Position numbers and translations under genes: made by a program | Notes under the pieces: generated by a model | Database searches by the model: none | The model's input: the letters and a program-made list of their open reading frames with translations, nothing else | What the model was told of the DNA's origin: nothing | Source: Phycisphaerae bacterium | GTDB lineage: Bacteria > Planctomycetota > Phycisphaerae > UBA1845 > JAFGLZ01 | Direction of reading: 5' to 3' | DNA: 64,000 nucleotides | Assembly: GCA_016927755.1 (NCBI GenBank) | Contig: JAFGLZ010000241.1 | Coordinates: 1-64,000 of the forward strand | Shown: positions 1-9,500 of the stretch, piece by piece | Position numbering within the stretch: position 1 is the stretch's first letter | Layout: each line of letters begins with the position of its first letter

Positions 1-1
1 G

Positions 2-64
2 ACGGTCTCGGTCCGGCAATACGGCGCCGGCGAGGCCCTGGGGGTCGCCCAAGTGGAGTCTTGA
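2..64 (+). CDS. C-terminal end of an upstream gene (partial)
   Basis: One frame is open from the left edge and stops with TGA at 62-64. It encodes about 20 residues ending GEALGVAQVES. The stop lies 32 bases before the symporter ATG, so the two genes could be cotranscribed. Too little is present to name a family. The coding reading rests on the open frame and the tight spacing only. Confidence 0.45.
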   Translation, partial: TVSVRQYGAGEALGVAQVES

Positions 65-96
65 TAAGTAATACCAGAACAGGAAAGCGATTACGC

Positions 97-1665
97 ATGA
101 ACCTACACCCACTCGACATCCTCATGCTGCTCGTCTATCTCGGCGGCATGGCTGCCATGGGCTTCTACTTCTCGCGGAAGAACGTTAACACGGAGGAGTA
201 CTTCGTCGGCGGACGGTCCTTTAGCGGCTGGATCATCGGGCTGAGCATGGTGGGCACCTCCATCAGCTCCATCACCTTCCTCGCCTATCCCGGTGACGCC
301 TTCAAGACCGCCTGGCTCCGCTTTACCCCCAACTTCATGCTCCCGCTCGGCGTCCTCATCGCGGCCTTCGTCTTCCTCCCGTTCTTCCGCCGCGGGAAGG
401 TCACCTCCGCCTATCAGTACCTCGAGGGACGCTTCGGCCCGTCCATTCGCGTCTACGCATCCTCCGCCTTCATCATCGGCCAGTTGACCCGCGTCAGCAT
501 GATCCTCTACCTCCTCTCCCTCGTCATCTACGAGATCACCGGACTCAGCCCCATCATGTGCATCGTCGTCGGCGGAGGCTTCGTCGCCCTCTACACCGTC
601 CTCGGCGGAATCGACGCCGTCATCTGGACCGACGTCATCCAGACCATCGTCCTCGTTGTCGGCGGGGCGATGGCCCTCTTCGTCATCATCGACAAGCTGC
701 CTGGTGGCCTCGGGCAGATCCTCTCCGTCGCGACCGCCGAGAACAAGCTCTCCCTGGCCGAATGGGAGGACGGCGTCGTCAAGCCCGCCTCATGGGCCCT
801 CTCCTTCGAGAACAAGACCGCGATGATGATGCTCATCCTCGGCCTGACCGGCTGGCTCGGAGAGTACAGCAGCAACCAGAACGTCATCCAGCGTTACTGT
901 GCATCGCGAAGCGCCAACGAAGCCCGCAAGGCCATGTTCGTCTGCGCCTTCGCCAGCGTCCCCATCTGGGCCTTTTTCATGTTCATCGGAACCAGCCTCT
1001 ACGTCTTCTATAAGGTCTTCCCTTGCCCCGAGGCCGCTCAGATGCTCTCCGGAGAGCTCAAGGCCGAACAGGTGCTACCCTTCTTCATCATCAACGAGCT
1101 GCCCCCCGGCATCACCGGCCTCGTCATCGCCGCCGCGCTCGCCGCCGCCATGTCCTCCCTCGACTCCAGCATCAACGCCATCGCCACGATCGGCATCGTC
1201 GACATCTACCGCCGCCATCTCGTCAAGAATCGAGACGACCGGCACTACCTCAAAGTCGCCAAGATCCTCGCCTGCGCCGCCGGAGCGATCATGATCGGCG
1301 GCGCCGTGGCCCTGACCGAGACGGAGGGCAAGACGCTTCAAGACACCGGAACGATCCTCGCCTCCCTGCTCGGAGGCGGTGTCTTCGGAATGTACATGCT
1401 CGGATTCTTCACCAGACGCGGTGACGCCCGCGCCGTCGGCGTCGGCATCGTCTGCTCGCTCCTGTTCACGGTCTGGACCATTCTGGTCGAGAAGAACATG
1501 CTCCCCGGCCCCGCCCATGTGCCCTTCGATCTTTATTACACCGGGCTGATCGGCAACATCATCAGCTTCGCCGTCGGGTTCCTGATCGGATCGCTCTTCC
1601 CGGCCAAGCCGCGATCCCTGACCAACCTCACCGTCTGGGACCAGGACGGAAAACCACTGGACTGA
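97..1665 (+). CDS. Sodium/solute symporter (SSS family)
   Basis: A 522-residue membrane protein of normal SSS length with about 13 hydrophobic segments. It should import a small organic solute with Na+ across the inner membrane; the substrate cannot be read from sequence. Family marks are the early EYFVGGRSFSGW segment (about residue 35), the GGIDAVIWTD stretch (about 170) and the serine-rich AAMSSLDSSINA helix (about 355), which corresponds to the Na+-site helix of this family. ATG at 97 is preferred over the in-frame TTG at 61 because an AGGAAAG ribosome site sits at 81-87 and the protein then starts directly before the first membrane helix. A second, distinct SSS gene lies at 30187-31716. 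Confidence 0.9.
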   Translation: MNLHPLDILMLLVYLGGMAAMGFYFSRKNVNTEEYFVGGRSFSGWIIGLSMVGTSISSITFLAYPGDAFKTAWLRFTPNFMLPLGVLIAAFVFLPFFRRGKVTSAYQYLEGRFGPSIRVYASSAFIIGQLTRVSMILYLLSLVIYEITGLSPIMCIVVGGGFVALYTVLGGIDAVIWTDVIQTIVLVVGGAMALFVIIDKLPGGLGQILSVATAENKLSLAEWEDGVVKPASWALSFENKTAMMMLILGLTGWLGEYSSNQNVIQRYCASRSANEARKAMFVCAFASVPIWAFFMFIGTSLYVFYKVFPCPEAAQMLSGELKAEQVLPFFIINELPPGITGLVIAAALAAAMSSLDSSINAIATIGIVDIYRRHLVKNRDDRHYLKVAKILACAAGAIMIGGAVALTETEGKTLQDTGTILASLLGGGVFGMYMLGFFTRRGDARAVGVGIVCSLLFTVWTILVEKNMLPGPAHVPFDLYYTGLIGNIISFAVGFLIGSLFPAKPRSLTNLTVWDQDGKPLD

Positions 1666-1884
1666 CCCGCTGGGAGACAAGCGCACGGACAAGGCTACAG
1701 ACATGCGTTCCGGGCGGCCTATCGCTTCCGCGGCACGGGCACCTTGCCCGCGCTCCGCAACAAGGGCGGGGCCCCATCGTAAGCACGAATTCGATCGGCA
1801 GCTTTCCCTACGCCCCGTTGACCTCGCGAGCCGCCGAGCCGGTGATGCAAGAGGGTAGCTCGTTCTCGGCGGCATTGAGGGGCA

Positions 1885-3654
1885 TTACGGCGCGGGGGTC
1901 CAGAAGGACAGAGTGATGGGTCCGGCCAGTTTGGGCGGGGCGGGGCGATAGTACCAGGGATCCAGAAAGGGCTGAGGCTTATGTCGGACGACGACCTTGA
2001 GCGCGTTGGGGCCGGGCTTGAGGCGTCCGGTGAGGATGAATCGGTAGGGCGGCCAGTGATCCTGGAGGGCGGGGGCGCCGTTGATGGTTACTTCGCAGAG
2101 GTTCTCGACGGTTCCGAGATCGAGGAGGGCGGCCTGGCCGGCCTGGGTGGGGGAGACGTCGAACGTGTGTTCGTAGGTTCGCACATCGGCGGGGCCGTAG
2201 ACGGCCTCGTGGAGGCTCTTGACGGTGCGGGGCCCATCGATTCGCCAGTCGCCGTCGAGTATGCGGGTTGATGGGGACTTGGGGATCATCCGGGCGACGG
2301 CGGCAAGGAGCATCGGGGCAGGGGTGTCCTCCTCGTTAGGATCGAGGACGAGGACGTCGGCTTGGCCGTCGGCGCGCGCGATCTGGGCGATAGCGGCGCG
2401 GGCGTCGGGGGAGAGGGCGGGATCCGGCAGGAGGGCGATGACGCGGAAGTCCATTTCGGCGAGCACGTCGATCACTTGCTTAACGGCCTTGACGTAGACT
2501 TCGATGGAGAGGAAGGCGGTCTCGGCGTTCTTGGCGGGGGCGTACGAAAGGGGGGGGAACACCATGCCGCCGGACTGCGTGGCCCAGCGCTCGGCGAGTC
2601 CGGTGAGTCTCTCGGCGGGGGTACGGGCCGTGAGTAGCGGCAGGAACACGATCGGGGCCTGCTCGAACCGATGGATCCACTGTGAGGGCCTGAGGAAGTC
2701 ATAGCGGACTTCAGGTTGGTTTTCGTGGTCGGGGGTGGGCCATTGGATGGGTGGTCTGCTCTGTCCGTAGGAGGGGTCTTCGAGTGCCTTGCCCACCTCC
2801 TTTGCGAGTCCGTCGAGGATTGCCTCAACGCCGCGTCGACCGAAGTGGGGGTTGGCCCAGACGCGGGGATCGGAGCCGTAGACCCCGTAGTACTCGGCGC
2901 GCTGTCGAAACTTCCACGCCGGCGGCATCACGTCGCCGGCATGCTCGACGTTGGGCGGGAGGGGTGGCAGTTGGCCTAGATCGACGAGTCCTGGGCGGAG
3001 GACCTGGAGCAGGGAGGTCTCCCAGGTGGCGGCATGGTCACCGGCGGGCATTCCCTGGACGACCTGGTTCTCGGAGACGGAGATGACCTTCATCTTGCCG
3101 CGTTTGTTGAAGCGTTCGGCGACGGTAGGCACGGTGCCGGGGTAGTGGCCTGAGAGATGGACGGCGACGCGAAAGCCCATGGACTCGACCCGGCTCAGCA
3201 ACTGCTCAACCATTGTCAGATAGAGGGCCTTGTCGATGGTGACGGTTCCGCGCGGGTACTTGGTGGGATCGAAGGGCGTGGAGGTGTCGGGGCCGGGCCA
3301 GACGTGAGGGAAGCAGACGCCGCCGAGGTGGTCGGCGGCGAGGCGGCACAAGGATTCGGCCTTGAGGCCGTCGAGTCCGCAGGCGGACTGCTCACCATGC
3401 CACTCGACGATGCCCGCCGAGATGTAGGCGACGGGACAGCGTTTGGCTGCCGGGATGACGTCTTGGGGCTCGATGAGTTCGTAGCGGGTCATGAGGGAAT
3501 GCCGCGTGCTGGGGGTGCCGGTCTTCGACCCGAGAGCGATCGGGGGGGCATCCGGGGCGGCCGGGACAGGCGTCGGGCTGATGGCGGCGGACAGCAGGAC
3601 GGTGGACGCGGCCACACTTCGTAGAGGGCCCCAACGGGATAGGCTCGGTCTCAT
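1885..3654 (-). CDS. Secreted creatininase-family protein with a degenerate second creatininase repeat and C-terminal jelly-roll-like domain
   Basis: 589 residues. A signal peptide covers about 1-33. Domain 1 (about 57-290) is a creatininase-type amidohydrolase with candidate metal ligands E84 and H86 (GIVEWHGEQ), D95, H170 (LSGHYPG) and E212 (TWETS). A second stretch from about 317 (RYDFLRPSQW) to about 470 follows the same order (start motif, hydrophobic strand, GGMVFPP against GGVCFPH, then FRVIALLPD against FRVAVHLSG) but lacks the metal ligands. The last ~100 residues resemble a sugar-binding beta-sandwich of glycosidases. ATG at 3654 is chosen over upstream starts because it gives a proper signal peptide and has GGGAGA just upstream. 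Known members hydrolyse cyclic amides such as creatinine; the substrate here is unknown. Confidence 0.75.
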   Translation of the reverse strand: MRPSLSRWGPLRSVAASTVLLSAAISPTPVPAAPDAPPIALGSKTGTPSTRHSLMTRYELIEPQDVIPAAKRCPVAYISAGIVEWHGEQSACGLDGLKAESLCRLAADHLGGVCFPHVWPGPDTSTPFDPTKYPRGTVTIDKALYLTMVEQLLSRVESMGFRVAVHLSGHYPGTVPTVAERFNKRGKMKVISVSENQVVQGMPAGDHAATWETSLLQVLRPGLVDLGQLPPLPPNVEHAGDVMPPAWKFRQRAEYYGVYGSDPRVWANPHFGRRGVEAILDGLAKEVGKALEDPSYGQSRPPIQWPTPDHENQPEVRYDFLRPSQWIHRFEQAPIVFLPLLTARTPAERLTGLAERWATQSGGMVFPPLSYAPAKNAETAFLSIEVYVKAVKQVIDVLAEMDFRVIALLPDPALSPDARAAIAQIARADGQADVLVLDPNEEDTPAPMLLAAVARMIPKSPSTRILDGDWRIDGPRTVKSLHEAVYGPADVRTYEHTFDVSPTQAGQAALLDLGTVENLCEVTINGAPALQDHWPPYRFILTGRLKPGPNALKVVVRHKPQPFLDPWYYRPAPPKLAGPITLSFWTPAP

Positions 3655-3877
3655 CCGCTTGTCTCCCGAGAGTGATACGGACAGTTGCACACGGCCAGTA
3701 GAGCAGATGATGACCGGACTGGGCCGTGGCGTCCAGGGGCTTGGTATCAGAATGCGAGTGTCTTCTGGCATCATGCGTGTGGCTGCAGTACGCTGGCTAT
3801 TAGGTTGGAAGCCTTGAACTCCTCCTGGCGTCAAACTCTGCGAGACGAATGGCTTTGGCTTCCATCATCGGGCAAGC

Positions 3878-5542
3878 ATGAGCGACACGGAGAAACCTCG
3901 CCTTGATACTCTGTCGGAGCTTGCGGAGCTTCGAGATCGCGTTGTGAGACTCGAAGATGCCGAGGTGGAACGACAGCAGGCGGCCGACGCGCTCAGGGAG
4001 TCTAGAGAGAAGCTCCTGAGCATCGTCGAGAACGTCGGTGTCGGCATCGTCGTCATCAGTCCGGAGATGGAGGTCTTGGAACTGAACCGGACCGTGCGTT
4101 CCTGGCTGCCGGACATCCGGCTGGGGGAGAAGCTGAGTTGTCATCATGCGTTCTGTGATCCTCCTCGCGATGATCCGTGCGCGGGGTGCCCCGTGCTTCA
4201 AACGCTGGAGGACGGCCTCGTTCACGAGGTCGAGCTGGAACGAACGACACCTGTGGGGCCGAGGGTCCATCGGATCATTGCATCTCCGATTCGGGGCGCC
4301 GACGGGCAGGTGTCGGCGGTGGCAGAGATCGTCGAGGACGTCACGGATCGGCGGCGAGTCGAGCGCGAGCGATCTGAGCTCGAGAGGCAACTCTATCAAG
4401 TTCAGAGGTTGGAGGCTGTCGGTCAGCTTTCAGCAGGTCTAGCCCATGAGTTTCAGAACTTGCTGACGGCAATTCTGGGTCACGCGGAGGTGTTGCGGCG
4501 CCGGCTCGAATCGGATCCCGTGAAGGCACGGGAGGGACTGGAGATGATCGAGCAGGTTGGCCAGCGGGCGATCGGTCTGGCCAAGTCGCTGCTGACGTTC
4601 AGCCGCGAGGTCCCAGCGGAGATCAGGCCGGTGAATCTGACGGCGCTGGTCCATCAGTCGGTCCGGTTCGTGCGTCGGATGATGCCGGCATCGATCGAGG
4701 TGAGTACGGAGCTTCCGGATTCGGCGGCAGTCTGGGTGGAGGGGGATTCGAGCCAGCTACAGCAGGCGATCGTGAACCTGGCGATCAACGCGCGGGACGC
4801 GATGCCTGAAGGAGGGCGTCTGCGGATCGCGCTGGGCGAGGCGGCCTGCGGCGAGAGTCGTGACGGCGTCGAGACGAGTGGCGGCTTCGCCCGACTGGTC
4901 GTGGAGGACGTGGGCACGGGAATCGCCCCGGAAGCGCTGCCGAGAGTGTTTGATCCGTTCTTCACTACTAAGGCGCGAGGTCAGGGCACGGGGCTGGGTC
5001 TGTCGATCGTGCATGGGATCGTGGAGCGACACCACGGGCGCGTGGATGTTCGATCTGAACCGGGGAAGGGCTCGGCTTTCGAGATTGTCCTTCCACGCAT
5101 CCCGCCGGCTTCGGAGTCTGGCCCGGCCAGATCGTCGCCGGCGCCGCCGAGGGGGGCGGGAGAGCTGGTACTGGTGGGCGAGGACAACCGCTTCGTTCGC
5201 GGGACGATCGTCAGCGTGCTCGCGGAGTACGGGTACGAGGTGTTGGCGGTCGGCGACGGGGCGTCGTTGATGGAGGCGTTTGAGCAGCGGAAGTCTGACG
5301 TCCGCGTGGTGATCGTGGATGTGGACCTTCCGAGGCGAAGCGGGCTTGCCTTTCTGGCCGGCTTGCGGGAGCGGGGAGACAGGATTCCGGTGATCGCCTT
5401 AACAGGGGACCCGGAGCTGGATCTGCCGGCGGGGCATGGTCCCCAGACGGTTCTCGTGAGGAAGCCTTTCGGCGTGGCCGAACTTGCCGGCAAGGTGGCG
5501 ACGATGCTCGGATCGGTCGGGTTCTCGGAGAGGGGCGCTTGA
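3878..5542 (+). CDS. PAS-domain hybrid histidine kinase with C-terminal receiver
   Basis: 554 residues, no membrane segment, so cytoplasmic. Order: short coiled coil, PAS (about 42-155), dimerisation/phosphoacceptor domain with H190 in GLAHEFQN, ATPase domain with the N box NLAINARDAMPEGG and G boxes DVGTGIAPE and GTGLGLSIV, then a receiver from about 428 with the acidic pair in GEDN and acceptor aspartate in VDVDLP. The PAS carries cysteines C88, C93, C101 and C104 in a CHHAFC...CAGCP arrangement, a relative of the cysteine motif in the kinases at 11422 and 38150. The stop overlaps the start of the NarL-type regulator gene, making a coupled kinase/regulator pair. Confidence 0.9.
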   Translation: MSDTEKPRLDTLSELAELRDRVVRLEDAEVERQQAADALRESREKLLSIVENVGVGIVVISPEMEVLELNRTVRSWLPDIRLGEKLSCHHAFCDPPRDDPCAGCPVLQTLEDGLVHEVELERTTPVGPRVHRIIASPIRGADGQVSAVAEIVEDVTDRRRVERERSELERQLYQVQRLEAVGQLSAGLAHEFQNLLTAILGHAEVLRRRLESDPVKAREGLEMIEQVGQRAIGLAKSLLTFSREVPAEIRPVNLTALVHQSVRFVRRMMPASIEVSTELPDSAAVWVEGDSSQLQQAIVNLAINARDAMPEGGRLRIALGEAACGESRDGVETSGGFARLVVEDVGTGIAPEALPRVFDPFFTTKARGQGTGLGLSIVHGIVERHHGRVDVRSEPGKGSAFEIVLPRIPPASESGPARSSPAPPRGAGELVLVGEDNRFVRGTIVSVLAEYGYEVLAVGDGASLMEAFEQRKSDVRVVIVDVDLPRRSGLAFLAGLRERGDRIPVIALTGDPELDLPAGHGPQTVLVRKPFGVAELAGKVATMLGSVGFSERGA

Positions 5543-6195
5543 GCGAAAGGATAACGATCCTGCTTGCGGACGATCACGCGCTGGTTCGCGCGGCTCTGCG
5601 TAGTCGTCTGGAGGCGGAGCCCGACATGTCGGTGGTGTCGGAGGTCGGGACGGCGGATGAGGCAGTATCGGCGGCGGCGAGGTTGCAGCCTCGCGTCGTT
5701 CTGATGGACATCGACATGCCGGGTCGATTCACGTTCGAGGCCGGTCGGACGATCGGCACTCGATGCCCTGATACGGCGATCGTGTTCGTGAGCGCTTTCT
5801 CGCACGATCGGTACATCGAGCAGGCCATCGCGATCGAGGCGATGGGATACGTGACCAAGGACGAACCTCTGGACAAGCTGATCGAGGCGATCCGACGGGT
5901 GGCCAGAGGCGTGGCGTACTACTCGCCGGAGATTCAGTCGCGGATCGTCGTCGACCCGCAGGGGGCTCGCCTGGCCAACCAGGGACAGACGCGCCTCTCG
6001 CGGCTCAGCCCGCGTGAGACCGAGGTGCTCCGGTACCTGGCCCGGGGGCTGTCGAAGAAGCAGATCGCCGGTACGATGCACCTGAGCGTCAACACGGTCG
6101 TGGTTCATACGACGAACATCATGAAGAAGCTGGATATCCACGACCGGGTCGAACTGGCTCGGTTCGCGATCCGTGAAGGGCTGGCCGAGGCCTGA
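5539..6195 (+). CDS. NarL/FixJ-type response regulator (REC + LuxR helix-turn-helix)
   Basis: 218 residues. The receiver has the acidic pair D11/D12 (LLADDH), acceptor D57 (LMDIDMPG) and the conserved lysine (VTKDEP). The LuxR-type DNA-binding domain is at about 154-205, beginning LSPRETEVLRYLARG. It starts with TTG at 5539, which overlaps the TGA of the kinase gene (TTGA) and has a GAGAGGGGC ribosome site inside that gene; no ATG occurs near. It is the probable transcriptional output of the upstream kinase. The target genes are unknown. Confidence 0.88.
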   Translation: MSERITILLADDHALVRAALRSRLEAEPDMSVVSEVGTADEAVSAAARLQPRVVLMDIDMPGRFTFEAGRTIGTRCPDTAIVFVSAFSHDRYIEQAIAIEAMGYVTKDEPLDKLIEAIRRVARGVAYYSPEIQSRIVVDPQGARLANQGQTRLSRLSPRETEVLRYLARGLSKKQIAGTMHLSVNTVVVHTTNIMKKLDIHDRVELARFAIREGLAEA

Positions 6196-6281
6196 GGGGC
6201 GAGTTTAACGCGAACGCATTACACTGGGGCTGAATGATTTTCCCGATAGGTAATGTGCCTGACATGTTTTTCTCTGGACTC

Positions 6282-6310
6282 GGGCCCGTGCGTAGCGGGC
6301 CCATTTTTTT
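6282..6310 (+). terminator. Rho-independent terminator after the kinase/regulator pair
   Basis: A perfect 7-bp stem GGGCCCG / CGGGCCC with loop TGCGTAG is followed by A and seven T residues. It lies 87 bases after the regulator stop codon and points the same way, so it separates this operon from the next kinase gene. Confidence 0.88.
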
Positions 6311-6554
6311 GGGACGAGGAGAGAGGCATCCGGCTGGGGAGGTCGGGCCTCTTGCCGGGACGTTTATTGATGCACTCCAAGGGACTAGATGCTCATCCGC
6401 CGCGGTGGCATGGACGCGATCCACTCTTCATCATCCACTGGGCCCTGGGGAGCGAGGCGATCTGATCTTGTGCGGTCGGGGGGGCCGGCAGGGGCTAAAC
6501 GCGCTTTCTGATGTTGACGATGAGTCTTGAGCTAGTGCGTAGGAACGGGTTCTG
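6311..6554. other. Intergenic region with no gene recognised
   Basis: Together with the terminator and the upstream spacer this makes a 359-base gap between the regulator and the next kinase. The open frames here overlap, have no ribosome sites and give low-complexity Arg/Gly-rich peptides. A promoter for the kinase at 6555 is expected here, but I see no convincing -35/-10 pair. Confidence 0.5.
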
Positions 6555-9500
6555 GTGATCGGGCCGCCTCACGCGTCCGGAGGTCCGATAAGGGCTGGCG
6601 AGCACCTCCAGATCCAGCGGCATTCTCAGGAAGACCAGGCGGGTTGGCCCAGAATTCGTCGGCTGACTTTGCGAGCGGAGCTGGATCCTTTGCGCGACGG
6701 TCGTTTCTCCGAGCGAAATGGGGGCGCTGCGGCTTCGGGCGGTCTGCCTGGGGGGCGGAAGCTCCGCAGGTGGTTGTCCTGGACGACAGCCGCCGTCTGC
6801 GGCGTGTGCGTTGGGCTGCTGGTCTACGGGGCCGGCATGGGTTTGGGGGCCTTACGCGAGGAGAACGGCCATCAGGCTCAGCATGCCCGGACGCTCGAGT
6901 TGGCGGATGACGTGGAAGACGTCGTCTTCAGTCGCTTCAAGGACGTGGTCCAGGCGTTGGCGGGTTGTCGGGAGATCGTTCGGGCGGCCTCGGGGTCGGT
7001 GGAGGCGGACAGCCCCGATACGCTGATCGCACTCGAGACAGCCAGACGTACGTTCGGCGCGTCACTGGTGTACGTCATGGATCGCCAGGGGACGGTGGTG
7101 GCGTGCACGCCGTTTGAAGGCGGCGAGACGTTGACCTCGCAAAACTACGCGTTCCGCCCGTATTTCACGGAGGCGATGAGCGGACGCGACTGCGTCTACC
7201 CGGCGTTGGGGGTTACGACTCACAGGCGGGGGCTCTACTTCAGCTCGCCGGTGACGGCTCCGCCGTCCTCGGGCCCGGTGGGGGTGGTCGTCGCCAAGGC
7301 GGGTTTCGACCTTGTGGATGCACTTCTGGAGAGCCAATCACATCCGGCGGCGCTCGTCTCACCCGATGGGATCGTGTTATCGAGCAACGTGGAGGGATGG
7401 CTCTACGGTTGCATGCGTCCGCTCTCGGCCGAGAGGCGGGAGGAACTGCTCAGGAGCCGGCAGTTCGGCTCGCAGAAGCTGCTTCCCGTGGGTCCGACGC
7501 TGGACGGGGAGACGGCGGAATGGGACGGCGTGGCATATAGGACAGCGTGGAGTCCGGTTCTCGTGGCGGGATGGCGGATCCTCACTCTGGCTCGCGCGGA
7601 TGCTACGTCACCTCTGACGACGTCTCAACGTCGGGTTCTTCTCTACGCATGCGGGTTTCTGGGCGTTTGCTTGTTCTTCATCCTGTTGCTCGTAGCGAAC
7701 GTGGTCAAGCGTCGTCGGGCGGAGCTTGCGTTAAGGCAGGCACACGACCATCTCGAGGCGCGGGTCGACGAGCGGACGCGGGAGCTGGCCAAGGCCAATA
7801 CGGATCTGAAGAGCGAGGTCGCCGAGCGGAAGCGAATCGAGACGATGCTTCGGGGATCTGAAGAGCGATTGTCCGACATCATCAGCTTCTTGCCCGACGC
7901 GACGTTCGTCATCGACTGCCAGGGACGGGTCACCGCCTGGAACCGTGCCATGGAGGGGATGACGGGGGTCAAGTCGCAGGACATGCTGGGAAAGGCGAAT
8001 CACGAATACGCACTCCCCTTCTACGGCGATCGCAGACCCATGCTGATCGACCACGTTTTGGAGCCGCGGGACGTCGTTGCCGAAAACTACAGCTTCATTG
8101 AGTCTCAAGGGGACGTTCTCACGATCGAGGCGAGGATCAGAGGCGGCAGCGACGAGCCTCGCGTGGTCTGGGCGACGGCCAAGCGACTGGTGGATGCGGA
8201 CGGCAACGTGGTCGGCGCGATCGAGTCGGTGCGAGACATCACGGATCGGAAGCGAGCCGAAGAGGAGTCGCGCAGGCACACGGAGGTGCTTCGGTCGAAG
8301 AACCTCCAGCTCGAAGCGCAGCGACAGGAGATGAAGGCCCAGCAATTGGAGCTCGTGGAAGTGAACCGGGCGCTCAAGGAGGCGAAGGCGTCCGCGGAGG
8401 ATGCCAGCCGCGCCAAGAGCGAGTTCCTGGCGAACATGAGCCACGAGATCCGGACGCCGATGACGGCGATCCTGGGCTTCGCGGACATTCTTCGGGAGGA
8501 GGTGATCTGCTGCGATCGGTGTTCGGAGCACGTTGCTTGCCGGCCGCGCGCTCGGGGGGCGCAGGCGGTGGAGACGATTCAGCGGAACGGCGAGTACTTG
8601 ATGCGGATTCTGAACGACATCCTCGATCTGTCGAAGATCGAGGCCGGTCGATTCGAGGTGCGACGTGAGGCGTGCTCGCCCGTGGCAATCGTTCGGGAGG
8701 TGGAGTCGCTGATGCGCGTCCGGGCCGAAGGGCTCGGGCTGAGCTTCGGAATCGAGTTCGAGGGCGCGCAGCCTGGGCGTGTTTTGACGGATGCGACGCG
8801 GCTACGCCAAATCCTGATCAATCTGGTGGGTAACGCGATCAAGTTCACGAGCAAGGGCGGCGTCGTGTTGACGGTCCGGTATGTGGGCGCGGACGCCTGT
8901 GGGGGGAGGACGTCCGGCAAGGGTGAGATGTCGTTCGAGGTCAAGGACAGCGGCATCGGGATGTCGCGGGATCAGGTTTCGGGGCTGTTCCAGCCGTTTC
9001 AGCAAGCGGATACGTCAATGACGCGGGAGCACGGGGGCACGGGCCTGGGCCTGGCGATCAGCAAGCGACTGGCGGATCTGCTGGGCGGCGACATCGTGGT
9101 GGACAGCGCGTTGGGGGAAGGGAGTACTTTCACGCTGACGATCTCGGCGGACATTCCCAAGGGGGGGACGAGATGGCTGACTCGGGAGGAGTGTCTGCGG
9201 ACCGAGGGCGAGAATGGCGGCTCGAGTGGGGAAGGGCACCCTCTGGGCTGTCGCCTGCTGTTGGCCGAAGACGGGTTCGACAACCAGCGTCTCTTGTCCA
9301 TGATGCTGAGCAAGGCGGGGGCCGACGTGACGCTCGTGGAGAACGGGAAGGAGGCTCTCGATCGGGCGCTGGCGGCGGCTCGGACCTCCGAGCCGTTTGA
9401 CGTGATTCTGATGGACATGCAGATGCCCGTGATGGACGGGTACGAGGCGACGCGTGCGCTCCGGGAGCGCGGGTACACCGGCCCGGTGATTGCGCTAACG

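Noticed and set aside
4981..6141. 386-codon minus-strand frame opposite the kinase/regulator pair
   Set aside because: Antisense shadow; both plus-strand proteins have full domain sets.
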